From NCBI GenBank assembly GCA_947475545.1, contig CANJLL010000009.1:37176-101175 (forward strand): a stretch of DNA of 64,000 bases, given 5' to 3'. Below are positions 53,634 through 62,867 of this stretch, in pieces (position 1 is the stretch's first letter; every line of letters begins with the position of its first letter). The stretch is from Chloroflexota bacterium. GTDB lineage: Bacteria; Chloroflexota; Limnocylindria; Limnocylindrales; CSP1-4. The translations under genes were made by a program, and so were the position numbers. Under the pieces are notes generated by a model. It made no database searches and was not told where the DNA came from. It worked only from the letters and a program-made list of their open reading frames with translations.

Positions 53634-53665
53634 TATAGCGAGGAATACTAGGCCAGATATAGCGA
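53634..53665 (-). promoter_or_regulatory. Two direct ModE-like half-sites upstream of modA
   Basis: Minus-strand TCGCTATAT (53665-53657) and TCGCTATA (53641-53634) are direct repeats 24 bp apart, each 38-62 bp before the modA start. The ModE consensus half-site is ATCGCTATATA, arranged as a palindrome; here the halves are in direct orientation. GTATT precedes each copy. A regulator with a different geometry is suggested. Confidence 0.5.
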
Positions 53666-53897
53666 CAATACCTGTAGATTGGTCAGGGTTACCGTAGGAA
53701 CACCAGCCGATCAGGAGCGCGCTGCGCCCGGTCCGTCCCCCCGGCTGCAGCCCGCCGTCGCGCAGACCGCCAGGTGGGACGAGTGGCGGCAGGGTGGCCC
53801 GGACGATATGCCAGGAACTGTGTAGTACTTTGGGGGCATTGGACCCACGCGAAGAATCGCCGCTGGCGGTCGGGTCCGCCTCCCCTAGCGTGGGGAC

Positions 53898-53945
53898 ATG
53901 GCACCGGAGCCGGGAATTCCCCTCCCGGACGTGGGGCCTGACTGA
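53898..53945 (+). other. Possible 15-codon leader ORF
   Basis: TAGCGT lies 6 nt before an ATG at 53898 (the leaderless spacing). The 15-codon ORF (MAPEPGIPLPDVGPD) stops 13 nt before the start of the secreted-protein gene. It may be a coupling leader peptide, or the start of a mis-annotated upstream region. Only position and spacing support it. Confidence 0.3.
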
Positions 53946-53958
53946 CGGGGAACCGCTG

Positions 53959-54393
53959 ATGCGGTCACGCTGGGTGCACGGCCGACCGACGATTGCAGCA
54001 AGGCGAGCAGCCCTTGCCCTCGCCGCCGCCGCGCTCGCGGTGATGGGCCTCACCAGCGGGATCCTCGCCATGGACGAGGTCGCGTTGCAGGGCTGCGACG
54101 AAGCCGTCGATGCCTCCTTTGCGACGGCCTACGACTCGTTCTCGGGGGCCTACCTCGTCGAGGCTGTCATCATCTCCGGCGTGACCGCCACGTGCGACGG
54201 GATGACGTTCTCGGTCACCCTCGCCGACGGGACCAACGCGATGCTGGGCCACGCCACCTACATCGATCCGGCCGGCCCCGACGGCCAGGTCGACCCGCTC
54301 CTGGGCAACCGCCAGGTGGTCCGGCTGGACATGACCGGCCAACGGGTCCGGGCCAGCGCCGTGGTCCTGGTCGCGGCCCAGATCGCCAGCTGA
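53959..54393 (+). CDS. Secreted hypothetical protein
   Basis: 144 aa from ATG 53959 (GGGGA 8 nt upstream); the track ORF begins 55 codons earlier with no signal. A signal peptide with a Tat-like or basic n-region (RRAALALAAAALAVMGLTSGILA) is followed by a ~105-residue domain with two Cys (QGCDEAV, ATCDGM) that may form a disulfide and a beta-rich C-terminal half. Reminiscent of small alternate-signal exported proteins, but no family is certain. Confidence 0.65.
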   Translation: MRSRWVHGRPTIAARRAALALAAAALAVMGLTSGILAMDEVALQGCDEAVDASFATAYDSFSGAYLVEAVIISGVTATCDGMTFSVTLADGTNAMLGHATYIDPAGPDGQVDPLLGNRQVVRLDMTGQRVRASAVVLVAAQIAS

Positions 54394-54439
54394 CGGGCGC
54401 ACCGGCAGGCCGCCGGTCATCTTCGAAGCCTGGACAGCC

Positions 54440-54470
54440 GAACGCCCCCGCCACAAGGGCCGGGGCGTTC
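54440..54470. terminator. Bidirectional terminator-like hairpin
   Basis: GAACGCCCC (54440-54448) pairs with GGGGCGTTC (54462-54470) between convergent genes at 53959 and 54555. The downstream T-run is weak on both strands. Confidence 0.6.
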
Positions 54471-54554
54471 GATGCTGGTTCGGATTGCTTCTGCGCCGGT
54501 CAGGCGCCCGCCCGACTGGCACCCCAGGTTCGGGGCTGGTAACGCCGCAGAGGG

Positions 54555-56360
54555 CTAGTAGCGCCGCCGCTGGCAGATGACGTCGACGAGCGCGGGCTTG
54601 CCGGTCTCCTTGATGTAGGCGACCGCACGCGCGAGCGCCTCGCGCACCTGCGACGGGTCTTCGATGGGGCCCTCGGCATGGACGCCCAGCGAGCGGGCGA
54701 GCCCCGCGAAGTCCGGGGCCGGATCGTCGATCCGGATGCCGATCGTCTTGCGCTCCGGGTCGCGGTTGCGGCCCAGGGCCATCGACTCCTGGTGCAGCTC
54801 GTCGTTGAAGTACGAGCGGTTGTTGTACATGACCACGAGCATCGGGATCTCGTGGTGGGCCGCCGTCCAGAGGCCGGCCGGCGTGAAGAGCATGTCGCCG
54901 TCGGGCTGGATGTCGATCACCAGCCTGCCGCTGCCCTTGTGGGCGAGCGCCGCCCCGATCGCGATGCCCAGGCCGTAGCCGAGGCCGCTGGTCCGGACGA
55001 ACTGGTAGGGCTTCTCCCACTGCCAGAGCCGCTTGATCCAGCCATCGAGGCCGGTGTTGGCGATGACCCAATCCTCGTCCTTCACCACCTCGCCCAGCTC
55101 GTGGGCCAGCCAGGCCGGGGTGAGCGGGCTCTCGGGGGCCTGCGATTGCGCCTCCACGAGCCACGCGGCGCGGGTCTTGTCGTGGAGGGCCTTGAGCTCG
55201 GCGGTGCGAGCGGCGACACGTGCCTTGATGTCCTCGCGCCCGGCGACCAGCTCGCGGCAGAGCTCGAGGAGCTGCGGCACGGCCAAGGTGACGTCTGCGG
55301 TGATCGACAGGTCCGCCGGCAGGAGCATGCCGTAGTCCTGCGACCAGCTGCGCCAGCGGAGGTGGCGGAGCGAGATGTCGATGTACTTGCAGCCCTCGGG
55401 GAGGTTGAGCTTCACGAACTCGTCATCGCGCGCCTGGGCGTGATGGTCGTAGGTCGTGATCATCGGGCTGATGTCGAAGACTTCGAGGTTGATCAACAGG
55501 TCGGCGACCTGCTGGACCGCCTTCTCGTTGCCCATCATGTCGAGCGGATGGGTGGCGGGGAAGCTGAGGATCGAGCCGCGGTTGGGGACCGGGTTGATGA
55601 TCGCGATACCCAGCAGGTCGGCCAGGTCGATGAGGGCCTGGAACGCGATGGGGTCGTCGCCGATCCGGTCGGCCACGATCACCGGCCGCTCCGCGGCGAC
55701 CAGCATCTCGGCGGCGGCGCGCAGGGCCGCCGGGTCGCCGCCCTGGCGGCTGGGCGGCTGCATCCGGGTCAGGTCCGGGATCTGGACTTTCATGTCGCCC
55801 AGGGGCATCTCCTGGACGTCGGCATCGAAGCACAGGTAGACGGGGCCCTGGGGGCCGGTCATGGCGAGTTGGTAGCCGCGGATGACGCTCTCGATCGCCG
55901 CGGGGACGGAGCTGGGCTGGTCGTCCCACTTGACGAAGTCGCGGACCGCGTTGCCCTGGACCAGCGCCGTGTGGATCCAGTCGATCCACGGCCGCCGCTT
56001 CTCGGTGGCGACCGGGCCGGTCCCACCCATGATCATGACCGGGGCCTGGTCGAGGTAGGCGCCGTAGATGGCGTTGGTGGCATGGAGCAGGCCCACGATG
56101 TCGTGGACCATCGCGACGCCCAGCTTGCCGCTGGCCTTGGCGTAGCCGTGGGCGATGGCGACGGCCAGCTCCTCATGGTTCACGAGGATGAACTGGGGAT
56201 CCTGGTCCCCGCCGTAGTTGACGACCGAATCGTGCAGCCCGCGGAACGTGGCGCCCGGGTTGAGGGCGGCGTACTTGACGCCCAGCGCCTTGAGGACATC
56301 GATGACGACGTCGGACCCGTATTCGGGCTTGCGATCGCCGAGCGGCGGCTTGTTGCTCAT
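54555..56360 (-). CDS. Thiamine pyrophosphate-dependent enzyme (second)
   Basis: 601 aa from ATG 56360, with AGGAGGG upstream. N-terminal pyrimidine-binding domain with catalytic Glu (LVNHEELAVAIAHGYA), central domain and PP-binding domain with IQPDGDMLFTPAGL...VVMYNNRSY (GD-x-N). Acetolactate-synthase/benzoylformate-decarboxylase superfamily; it shares only general motifs with the protein at 38757. It stands alone between a secreted-protein gene and a methyltransferase. Confidence 0.87.
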   Translation of the reverse strand: MSNKPPLGDRKPEYGSDVVIDVLKALGVKYAALNPGATFRGLHDSVVNYGGDQDPQFILVNHEELAVAIAHGYAKASGKLGVAMVHDIVGLLHATNAIYGAYLDQAPVMIMGGTGPVATEKRRPWIDWIHTALVQGNAVRDFVKWDDQPSSVPAAIESVIRGYQLAMTGPQGPVYLCFDADVQEMPLGDMKVQIPDLTRMQPPSRQGGDPAALRAAAEMLVAAERPVIVADRIGDDPIAFQALIDLADLLGIAIINPVPNRGSILSFPATHPLDMMGNEKAVQQVADLLINLEVFDISPMITTYDHHAQARDDEFVKLNLPEGCKYIDISLRHLRWRSWSQDYGMLLPADLSITADVTLAVPQLLELCRELVAGREDIKARVAARTAELKALHDKTRAAWLVEAQSQAPESPLTPAWLAHELGEVVKDEDWVIANTGLDGWIKRLWQWEKPYQFVRTSGLGYGLGIAIGAALAHKGSGRLVIDIQPDGDMLFTPAGLWTAAHHEIPMLVVMYNNRSYFNDELHQESMALGRNRDPERKTIGIRIDDPAPDFAGLARSLGVHAEGPIEDPSQVREALARAVAYIKETGKPALVDVICQRRRY

Positions 56361-56459
56361 GACCCCTCCTTCGCAAAGTCCACGGATCGTAGCAATGTGG
56401 GTCCCGGTCTGTTACCCGCATGGGCGGCCATCGAGGGCGCCCGCCCGGGTGCATGCCCG

Positions 56460-57323
56460 TCAGGCGCGCGGTCGCTCCGTGTCCCACCAGATCAGCGCCC
56501 CGCCGCCCTCTACCGGCCACGCCAGCGGTCCAGCATCGCCGTTGGCAGGGCGTGTCAGCCGGCGTTCGAGGAGCGCCCGCAGGTACGCGTCGTGCGTGGT
56601 CAGCGCACCCAGCCCCAGATGGCGCTTGATCCGCCCCAGTGCGTCCTCGAGGGTGGCGCTGGTGCGTGGCTCCAGTTGGCTGCCCGGATCCACGCGGACG
56701 TTGGCGGCGATCCCCATCTGGAGCAGCACGTTGTAGCCGACCACGAAGTTGGGGCTGTCGAACTCGTGGCCCCAGGCGTGGCGGGCGGCCTCGGCCAGCA
56801 GCCCACCGGGGGTCGGCAGCCGAACGACCAGGAAGCAGCGTCGTCGCGTGACGGCGACCATCCGGCGGATGAAGCCGGGCAGGTCGGCGATGCCGTACAT
56901 CGAGTGGGCCGCGAACGTCACGTCGTGGCGCTCCACCTCGACCTCGGGCCAGCGGCCCTCGATCACCCGGATCGCCGCGCCCGCGGCGCCGGCCGCGGTC
57001 ACGTTCTCGCGCAGGACCGCGGTCATGGACGGCGACGCATCGAGCGCCGTGACGCTGCCCGCCTTCGTCGCGAACACGAGCGCCCAGGCGCCGGTCCCGG
57101 CGCCGATATCGAGGATGCTCTCGCCCGGCTCGATCAGGTCGAGCACGGCCTGCTGGCGCGAGCCGATGCCCCGCGGGCGCGAGCGAGCCATCGAATCGAA
57201 CTCACGCGCACGCCCGGCCCACCGGTCCGCCGTGGCGGCTGGCGCATCCGACTCCGGGCGGCCCGCCAGCCGCGCCTCGACGATCTGGCGCCAGAGAAGG
57301 GCCCAGTCGGTCACGTGCTCCAT
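56460..57323 (-). CDS. Class I SAM-dependent methyltransferase
   Basis: 287 aa. SAM-binding motif I ILDIGAGTGAWAL near residue 70, motif II TALDASPSM, then a region EVERHDVTFAAHSMYG. The C-terminal ~120 residues are helical and end in GGALIWWDTERPRA. The first 40 residues contain an extra amphipathic helix. The acceptor is unknown. Convergent to the TPP enzyme's upstream side and divergent from the HTH-TOBE gene. Confidence 0.8.
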   Translation of the reverse strand: MEHVTDWALLWRQIVEARLAGRPESDAPAATADRWAGRAREFDSMARSRPRGIGSRQQAVLDLIEPGESILDIGAGTGAWALVFATKAGSVTALDASPSMTAVLRENVTAAGAAGAAIRVIEGRWPEVEVERHDVTFAAHSMYGIADLPGFIRRMVAVTRRRCFLVVRLPTPGGLLAEAARHAWGHEFDSPNFVVGYNVLLQMGIAANVRVDPGSQLEPRTSATLEDALGRIKRHLGLGALTTHDAYLRALLERRLTRPANGDAGPLAWPVEGGGALIWWDTERPRA

Positions 57324-57418
57324 GCGCGCAGGATGCCACCCTTGGCCGACACGCGTGGCTCCCCGCTGGCGGCCCCGGCGAGTCGTGGCCTCGGCCCGGC
57401 CGACGCTAGACTCATGGA

Positions 57419-57841
57419 ATGACGCATCCCCGCGACCGACAGGGTGGGCGCCTCCGCATGGGCGAGGCGGCCGAGATGCTGGGCGTCTCGGTGGAGACGC
57501 TCCGGCGCTGGGAGGCGGACGGGCGCCTCACCATGGAGCGATCGGAGGGCGGCCAGCGCCTGGTGGAGGTCCGCGAGATCTCCCGGCTCCTCGCGGAGCG
57601 GCGCAAGGCCACCGTCGAGCGGGCCATCGTCGCCCAGTCGGCCCGCAACCGCTTCGAGGGCGTCGTGACCCGGGTCGAGCGTGACGGCGTCGCGGCCGTC
57701 GTCGAGGTGATGAGCGGTCCGCACCGGCTGGTCAGCCTGATGACCGCGGAGGCCGTCGTCGAGATGGACCTCAAGGTGGGTGACGACGCGGTCTGCGTGG
57801 TCAAGGCCACGAACGTGATCGTGGAAGTGCCGTCGCGCTAG
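57419..57841 (+). CDS. HTH (MerR-like) plus TOBE domain protein, candidate molybdate-responsive regulator
   Basis: 140 aa. Residues ~10-60 form a MerR/excisionase-type helix-turn-helix (LRMGEAAEMLGVSVETLRRWEADGRL). Residues ~75-140 form a TOBE (Mop-like) domain (NRFEGVVTRVERDGVAAVVEV ... VVKATNVIVEV) that in ModE, ModC and Mop binds molybdate. TAGACT lies 6 nt before the ATG (leaderless). About 3.8 kb from modA, with ModE-like half-sites upstream of modA, this protein is the best candidate regulator. It lacks ModE's long winged-helix domain. Confidence 0.8.
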   Translation: MTHPRDRQGGRLRMGEAAEMLGVSVETLRRWEADGRLTMERSEGGQRLVEVREISRLLAERRKATVERAIVAQSARNRFEGVVTRVERDGVAAVVEVMSGPHRLVSLMTAEAVVEMDLKVGDDAVCVVKATNVIVEVPSR

Positions 57842-58058
57842 ACGCTCCCGCGCACCGGGGCTCGCTCGCCGGGCGCCACCGTCCGCCGCGCTGCGGATCG
57901 GCGCGATCCGCACCAGACCCGACCGGAATGGCCCATTCGTACCCCACCCACCCGGAATGACGGTGGGTTGTCTGCGCCGCGTCAGCGCCTAGATTTAGCC
58001 TGAGCCCGTGCATCAACCGTCAGGCACGGGACGATCACGCCACGCCACAGGACATGCC

Positions 58059-58559
58059 ATGACGATCGCTGGCCGCGCGCGCTCCCGGGTCGGGCACCGC
58101 GCGCCCACGACGCACCAGCCCCGCGGACCGCGCCGGAGCAGCCGAGCCGGGCAGTCGCTCGTTGAGTTCGCCCTGGTGATCCCCATCTTCATGCTGCTGC
58201 TGGGCGGGATGGTGGACGTCGGGTTCATGCTCTACTCGCGGATGACCGTGATCAGCGCGTCGCGCTAGGGCGCCCGCGCCGCCGTCAACCAGCTGGACAA
58301 TCCCACCGGGATCCCGATCGTCGTGGACGGCGCCGTGCGCGGCGCGGCCAGCGGGCTGACCAGCCGGGACCTGGCCATCACGGTCCAGTGCGTGCCGCTC
58401 CAGCAGGCGCGTTGCGACTTAGTGGCGGGCGGCCAGCCGGACCCGGTCTCCGGTGACGCGGTCAACGTCACGATCGACTACACGTACCACTCGATCTTCC
58501 TCACGCTCCTGGGCGCGACCGTGAATCTCTCCGGGAGCACGAGGATGGTCCTCGAGTGA
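58059..58559 (+). pseudogene. TadE-like pilus assembly protein gene with in-frame amber codon
   Basis: From ATG 58059 the frame reads a TadE-type N-terminus: AGQSLVEFALVIPIFMLLLGGMVDVG, with the prepilin-like cleavage region and hydrophobic helix, up to VISASR. It then meets TAG at 58266-58268. The frame continues open to 58559 (GARAAVNQLDNP ... a C-terminal beta-rich half). The family motif here is normally R-E-G-A-R-A, so the TAG is a one-base change from GAG (Glu). It is a nonsense mutation, a base-call error or, less likely, readthrough. The TadG-like gene overlaps the end by 4 bp. Confidence 0.75.
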
Positions 58560-61048
58560 GCCGGCAGCCAGGCGCCGCCCGGCGCATCGGGCCCGCCGGC
58601 CGGGTCGCCGGCCAGGTCGCCGCCCGGGCCCGGCATCGCCACGTGAACGGGGAGCGGGGCCAGGTCCTGGTCCTCTTCATCCTGTCGATCGTCGTGATCA
58701 TGCTGTCCGTCGCGATCGTCGTCGACATCGGGCGATTGCGGAACGACCGCCAGGAGCTGGCCAACGCCTTTGACGCGGCGGCCCTCGCGGGCGGTACGCT
58801 GCTCCCGGTCGATGGCTGCAGCACGCCACAGAGTGGCAGCGCCTGTGCCTCGGTCAATGCCGCCACCGTGACGGCGATCAACGACCGGATGGTCTCCACC
58901 GTCGCGGCCAACTTCCGCGGGATCACCGCCTCGAACTACGCGATCACCTACTACTGCGTCGTGGGCGTCAACACCGCCGTACCGCCGGGTCCCAATATCG
59001 CCCGGGATGTGCCGGAGGTCTGCAACCCGCGGACGTCGCTGGGCCACGTGCCGGTGGCTGCCGACTTCCGCGGCACGGGCAGCACTCGGTTCAGCACATG
59101 CAACCCGATCGTCGGCGACAAGTGCAACGAGGTCGCGCTGGCCGGCGGGGTCAGCACGTCGTTCTCGTTCGCGCGCGTGGTTGGCATCGACAGCGGCGAC
59201 ACCAATGTCGTGGTCTCGACGGCCTGCAACGGGCCGTGTGGCCAGGCGCCGGCCCGGCCAGTCGATCTCGTGGTTCTTGTCGATCGGACGGCCAGCATGT
59301 CGGCCACCGACGTCCAGAACGCGCGCTACGCCGCCAAGGCCATCCTGGGCGTCTACGATCCCGCCCAGCAGCGCGTGGCGGTCGGGTTCCTGGGCCCCAG
59401 CGATTCCGCGGCCACGTGCAACGGATCGGGCGGCGGCCCGGCGGTCCATGCCAACGCGCTCGTGCCCAGTGTTCCCACCGCCCCCGCCTACGCGGCTAGC
59501 ACGTCCGCGAGCAACGCGGGAACCGGCACCACGACGCTGGTCATCAACCGGCCCACGGGGACTGCCAGCGGGCACGTGCTGGTGGCCGGCATCACCGTCG
59601 CCGGCGGCACGGGCGTCACTGTCACGCCGCCGGCCGGCTGGACCCTGGTCCGACGCACGGACAACAGCACCAACGTGAGCCTGGTGACCTACGTCAAGGT
59701 CGCCGGAGCCAGCGAGACGGCCAGCTATACGTGGATATTCTCTCCCAGCGTGCGTGCCGCGGGCGGCATCCTGCGCTACACGGGCGTCAACACCACGAGC
59801 CCGGTAGATGTCTCGGCCGGCCAGTCCAGCACGGACACGATCAGCCCGTTTCGCGTCACGGCGCCGACGATGTCCACCACCTCCGACGCCGAGGCACTTG
59901 TCGGCTTCTACGCAGTCGGAACAGGGACCACCTACTCGGCCAACTCCCTGTTCACCGAGCAGTTGGATGTGCGCAACTCCAACGCCTTGGGGCCGTCGGT
60001 CCAGGGCGCCGTGGGCACCCAGGCGACGACCGGGGCCACGGGAACGTCGTATGCGACCTCCGGGTCCGGCGGACAGATGGTGGCCCAGCACATCGCCCTG
60101 CGACCCACTGGCGCGGCGGTCTACGGGACGGCCTACCCGCTGGACCTGGACAAGTGGATCCCCGTCGGCTTTACCGGCATCGACACGGACACGCCGGCGC
60201 AGGCGTGGAACGAGGCCTACTCGGATGGGCACGGCGTGATCGCATCCACGACGCACATCGTCTCCGCGATCAACTGCTTCAACAACCCGGGCGGCACCGG
60301 CACCAACCTGGCGACGCCCGTGGCGATGGCGGCGGCCTATCTCCAGGCGTACGGACGGCCGAATGTCACGTGGGGCATCCTGCTCGAGACGGACGGCCAG
60401 CCCAGCTACAGCAACACGGGCGATCCGGGCAACTACACGTGCGCCTCTGCGATGGCGGAAGCCACGGCCGCCAAGGCGATCACCAATGCAGGCGGGTCAC
60501 ACATCGAGCTCTTCACCGTCGGGTTTGGCCTCGACGGCGCCAACGATGTCGATTGCCCCGACACCTCCGGGGCCTGGCAGAGCGTGAATGTCACCTCGCT
60601 CCTCGCCCAGATGGCAACCACGAGCTATGCGCCCCGCCCGGACGGCGTCAACTCGGGCTGTGTCCCGGCCGAGAACTCGGATGGCGACCACTTCTTCTGC
60701 CAGCCGCGGGCCGAGGACCTGACCACGGTCTTCCAGCAGGTGGCCACCGAACTGGCCGGCATCCGGACGCACCTGATCGCACTCAACCCATCGCCAGTCG
60801 TGACGGGCGTGAGCCCAGCCACCGGCCTGGCCCGGGGGGGAACCGTGATCACGCTCACGGGCAAGTACTTCACGGGGGCGACGACGGTGAAGGTCGGCGC
60901 GACGAGCGTGTCGTTCACCGTGGTCAACGACACCACGATCCAGCTCACGACCCCGGCCGGCACGGCCGGCGCCGTGGTAGATGTCATCGTGACCAGCCCC
61001 GGGGGCACGTCACCCGCCCATGCCGGGGATCTCTTCACCTACAGCTGA
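58556..61048 (+). CDS. TadG-like protein with split vWA domain and C-terminal IPT/TIG domain
   Basis: 830 aa from GTG 58556. A TadG-type N-terminus with one membrane helix (GQVLVLFILSIVVIMLSVAIVVDIGRL) and the DNDR-like motif DRQELANAFDAAALAGG come first. Then a von Willebrand A domain with the MIDAS-like DRTASMS and ETDGQ, interrupted by a ~210-residue insertion (near residues 300-520) that is beta-rich with Thr/Ser repeats. A C-terminal IPT/TIG domain (PVVTGVSPATGLARGGTVITLTG) ends the protein. Probably membrane-anchored with an extracellular adhesion domain, in a Tad (Flp-pilus) or surface-adhesion context. Confidence 0.78.
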   Translation: MSRQPGAARRIGPAGRVAGQVAARARHRHVNGERGQVLVLFILSIVVIMLSVAIVVDIGRLRNDRQELANAFDAAALAGGTLLPVDGCSTPQSGSACASVNAATVTAINDRMVSTVAANFRGITASNYAITYYCVVGVNTAVPPGPNIARDVPEVCNPRTSLGHVPVAADFRGTGSTRFSTCNPIVGDKCNEVALAGGVSTSFSFARVVGIDSGDTNVVVSTACNGPCGQAPARPVDLVVLVDRTASMSATDVQNARYAAKAILGVYDPAQQRVAVGFLGPSDSAATCNGSGGGPAVHANALVPSVPTAPAYAASTSASNAGTGTTTLVINRPTGTASGHVLVAGITVAGGTGVTVTPPAGWTLVRRTDNSTNVSLVTYVKVAGASETASYTWIFSPSVRAAGGILRYTGVNTTSPVDVSAGQSSTDTISPFRVTAPTMSTTSDAEALVGFYAVGTGTTYSANSLFTEQLDVRNSNALGPSVQGAVGTQATTGATGTSYATSGSGGQMVAQHIALRPTGAAVYGTAYPLDLDKWIPVGFTGIDTDTPAQAWNEAYSDGHGVIASTTHIVSAINCFNNPGGTGTNLATPVAMAAAYLQAYGRPNVTWGILLETDGQPSYSNTGDPGNYTCASAMAEATAAKAITNAGGSHIELFTVGFGLDGANDVDCPDTSGAWQSVNVTSLLAQMATTSYAPRPDGVNSGCVPAENSDGDHFFCQPRAEDLTTVFQQVATELAGIRTHLIALNPSPVVTGVSPATGLARGGTVITLTGKYFTGATTVKVGATSVSFTVVNDTTIQLTTPAGTAGAVVDVIVTSPGGTSPAHAGDLFTYS

Positions 61049-61822
61049 CGGCGCGCCGGCGCTCGTCGGCCGTGGGGTCGCGGGTCACGCGACGCTGGCG
61101 TGCCCGGTCCGCGCCGGGACGACGGCCGGCCGGCCACGGGTGTGGCTTCGGCCCCCGCCGGCTCGGCGGCCCACGGCCCCGGCAGGCTCGTCCGGAGGAT
61201 CCCCACCGAGGCGGCTCCAGCCGGCGGGCCCATGAGGAAGCCCTGGCCCATCGTGGAGCCCAGGTCGCGGAGCTGGGCCAGCTGCCCGTGGCTCTCGATG
61301 CCCTCGGCGATGGTCTCCAGGCCCAGGTCGCGGGCCAGCCGGAGCAACGTCAGAACCAGCGCGTGGCCCTGCTCGCTGCGGTTCATCGCCGTCACGAACG
61401 ACCGGTCGACCGTCAGGACATCGATCGGGAACGTCGCGAGATAACTCATCGCCGAGTACTCCGTCCCGAAGTCGTCGACGGCGATCCGCAGGCCCAGTGC
61501 CCTCAGCTCGCAGAGGACGTGCGAGGCCGCGTCGGCGTCCATCAACACGCTCCAGCTGGCCGAGCGCGATCGACATCCGGATGGCAATGAGGATGGCCAG
61601 CACCGCCGCGCCCAGCGCGATCTCGATGTCGATCGACGGCCCTCCCCCCCGTCCACCCACACCTGCCGGCCTGCCGCCTGCGGGTTCGGCCAGGCCGTGG
61701 ACCACCCGCGCCATCAGGAGCGCGATGGCGCCCGCCACCAGCAGCCACGCCCCGGGCACGGGTATCGGCAGGAGGAATGACGGACGATCAGCATCCCCAG
61801 CCCCATGGCCATGGCGCGCCAT
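61039..61822 (-). pseudogene. Degraded GGDEF/EAL sensor gene with internal deletion
   Basis: The N-terminal part (frame of 61822) has two hydrophobic membrane stretches (AWLLVAGAIALLMAR, ALGAAVLAILIAI). At about 61549 the frame shifts and the other frame runs as the C-terminal half of an EAL domain: SVLMDADAA, VDDFGTEYSAMSYL, TVDRSFV and AEGIESHGQL. The join (GQLE / SVLMDAD) shares GAGC, so a deletion by short homology appears to have removed the linker, GGDEF and the first half of EAL, including the EAL motif. The product could not hydrolyse c-di-GMP. The last 10 bp overlap the TadG gene, converging. Confidence 0.7.
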
Positions 61823-62086
61823 GCGACGTCGGGAAGCGTGGCGACCCGGTGTGTCAGAGCGGCTGATCGGGCCACGTCACCTCGACCGGGTTCCTGCCGG
61901 GCTCCGGCCGGCGGCAGTGGCAGGGATGGGCGTGCGTCGTGCCGACGGACGTTACCGGTGAAATCGGCGGCGACCGTGTGGTCCTTGAGGGGTGCCGGCG
62001 GGCCTGGAGCTGGGTCGCGCCGACTGCAGCGCGGAGGACGTGTGCCGGCGCCCGGGCGGCCCGGCCCGCCACCGGCCGCGCTTGCC

Positions 62087-62800
62087 CTAGATCAGGCCGT
62101 GATGGCGGGCGAGGAAGACCACGGCGACCCGGCTGTGGGCGCCCAGCTTCTGCTCGATGCTCAGGACGTGGTTGCGCGCCGTCAGCCGCCTGATGGCGAG
62201 CTCCTCGGCAATCTGCAGGGTGCTCCGACCAACAGCCAGCAGGTGGAGGACCTCCAGCTCGCGCGGTGTCAGTGGGCTGCTCAGGGCCGGGACCGCCTCG
62301 TGCGCGGCGGCGGTCGCCGGATGGCGGACCTCGGCGTGTCGCCCGGCACGGCGAGCGGCGCCGGCCTTGGCCCGGACCAGGTGGACCACGACCGGCCGCG
62401 CGGCACACTCCGGGCCATCCGTGGCGTCGGCCCCCGCGTCATTGATCGCGCCGCTGCCCGTGCCGGGCGCGCCGCTGCCCGTGCCGGGCGCGCCGGTCCC
62501 GACCGGCACGACAAACGAGGAAGCGCGCAGGGTGATCGGGTGGCCGTCGACGTGACGGGCGTGGATGTCGGGATGCGCGATGGCTCGGCCGCGGCGCGCC
62601 TCGAGGATGGGTCGGCAGCCCGGCCGGTAATCGGCGTGATTCTCGGGCGAGCCCAGGACCTCGAAGCACAGTCGGCCCATGGCCTCTTCGGCCGTGCGCC
62701 CGAACAGCTGCTCGGCGGCCGCCGACCAGGCCACGATGCGCTGCCCGTCGTCCACCGCGAAGACCGCCTCGGCGGTCTGGATGGCGTCGAGGCGGACCAC
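62087..62800 (-). CDS. PAS-LuxR-type transcriptional regulator
   Basis: 237 aa from GTG 62800. PAS domain at ~10-110 (AVFAVDDGQRIVAWSAAAEQLFG) with a Gly/Ala/Thr repeat (twice GTGSGAP) in its later part, then a LuxR helix-turn-helix at ~175-235 (LTPRELEVLHLLAVGRSTLQIAEELAI). The PAS may sense redox, light or a small molecule; the HTH suggests transcription activation. Upstream residues are interrupted by a stop, so GTG 62800 is the first start. It precedes the EAL remnant, suggesting a lost signalling pair. Confidence 0.82.
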   Translation of the reverse strand: MVRLDAIQTAEAVFAVDDGQRIVAWSAAAEQLFGRTAEEAMGRLCFEVLGSPENHADYRPGCRPILEARRGRAIAHPDIHARHVDGHPITLRASSFVVPVGTGAPGTGSGAPGTGSGAINDAGADATDGPECAARPVVVHLVRAKAGAARRAGRHAEVRHPATAAAHEAVPALSSPLTPRELEVLHLLAVGRSTLQIAEELAIRRLTARNHVLSIEQKLGAHSRVAVVFLARHHGLI

Positions 62801-62867
62801 CAGCGCGTCCGCCTCGACGCGCGGGAGCCGGGGTGTGGCTCATGCGGGGGTGCCCACGGGGAGAGTT

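Noticed and set aside
58266-58268. Amber codon as pyrrolysine or selenocysteine-type recoding
   Set aside because: No pyl genes or recoding stem-loop is visible and the position is a conserved Glu, so a GAG to TAG change is simpler.
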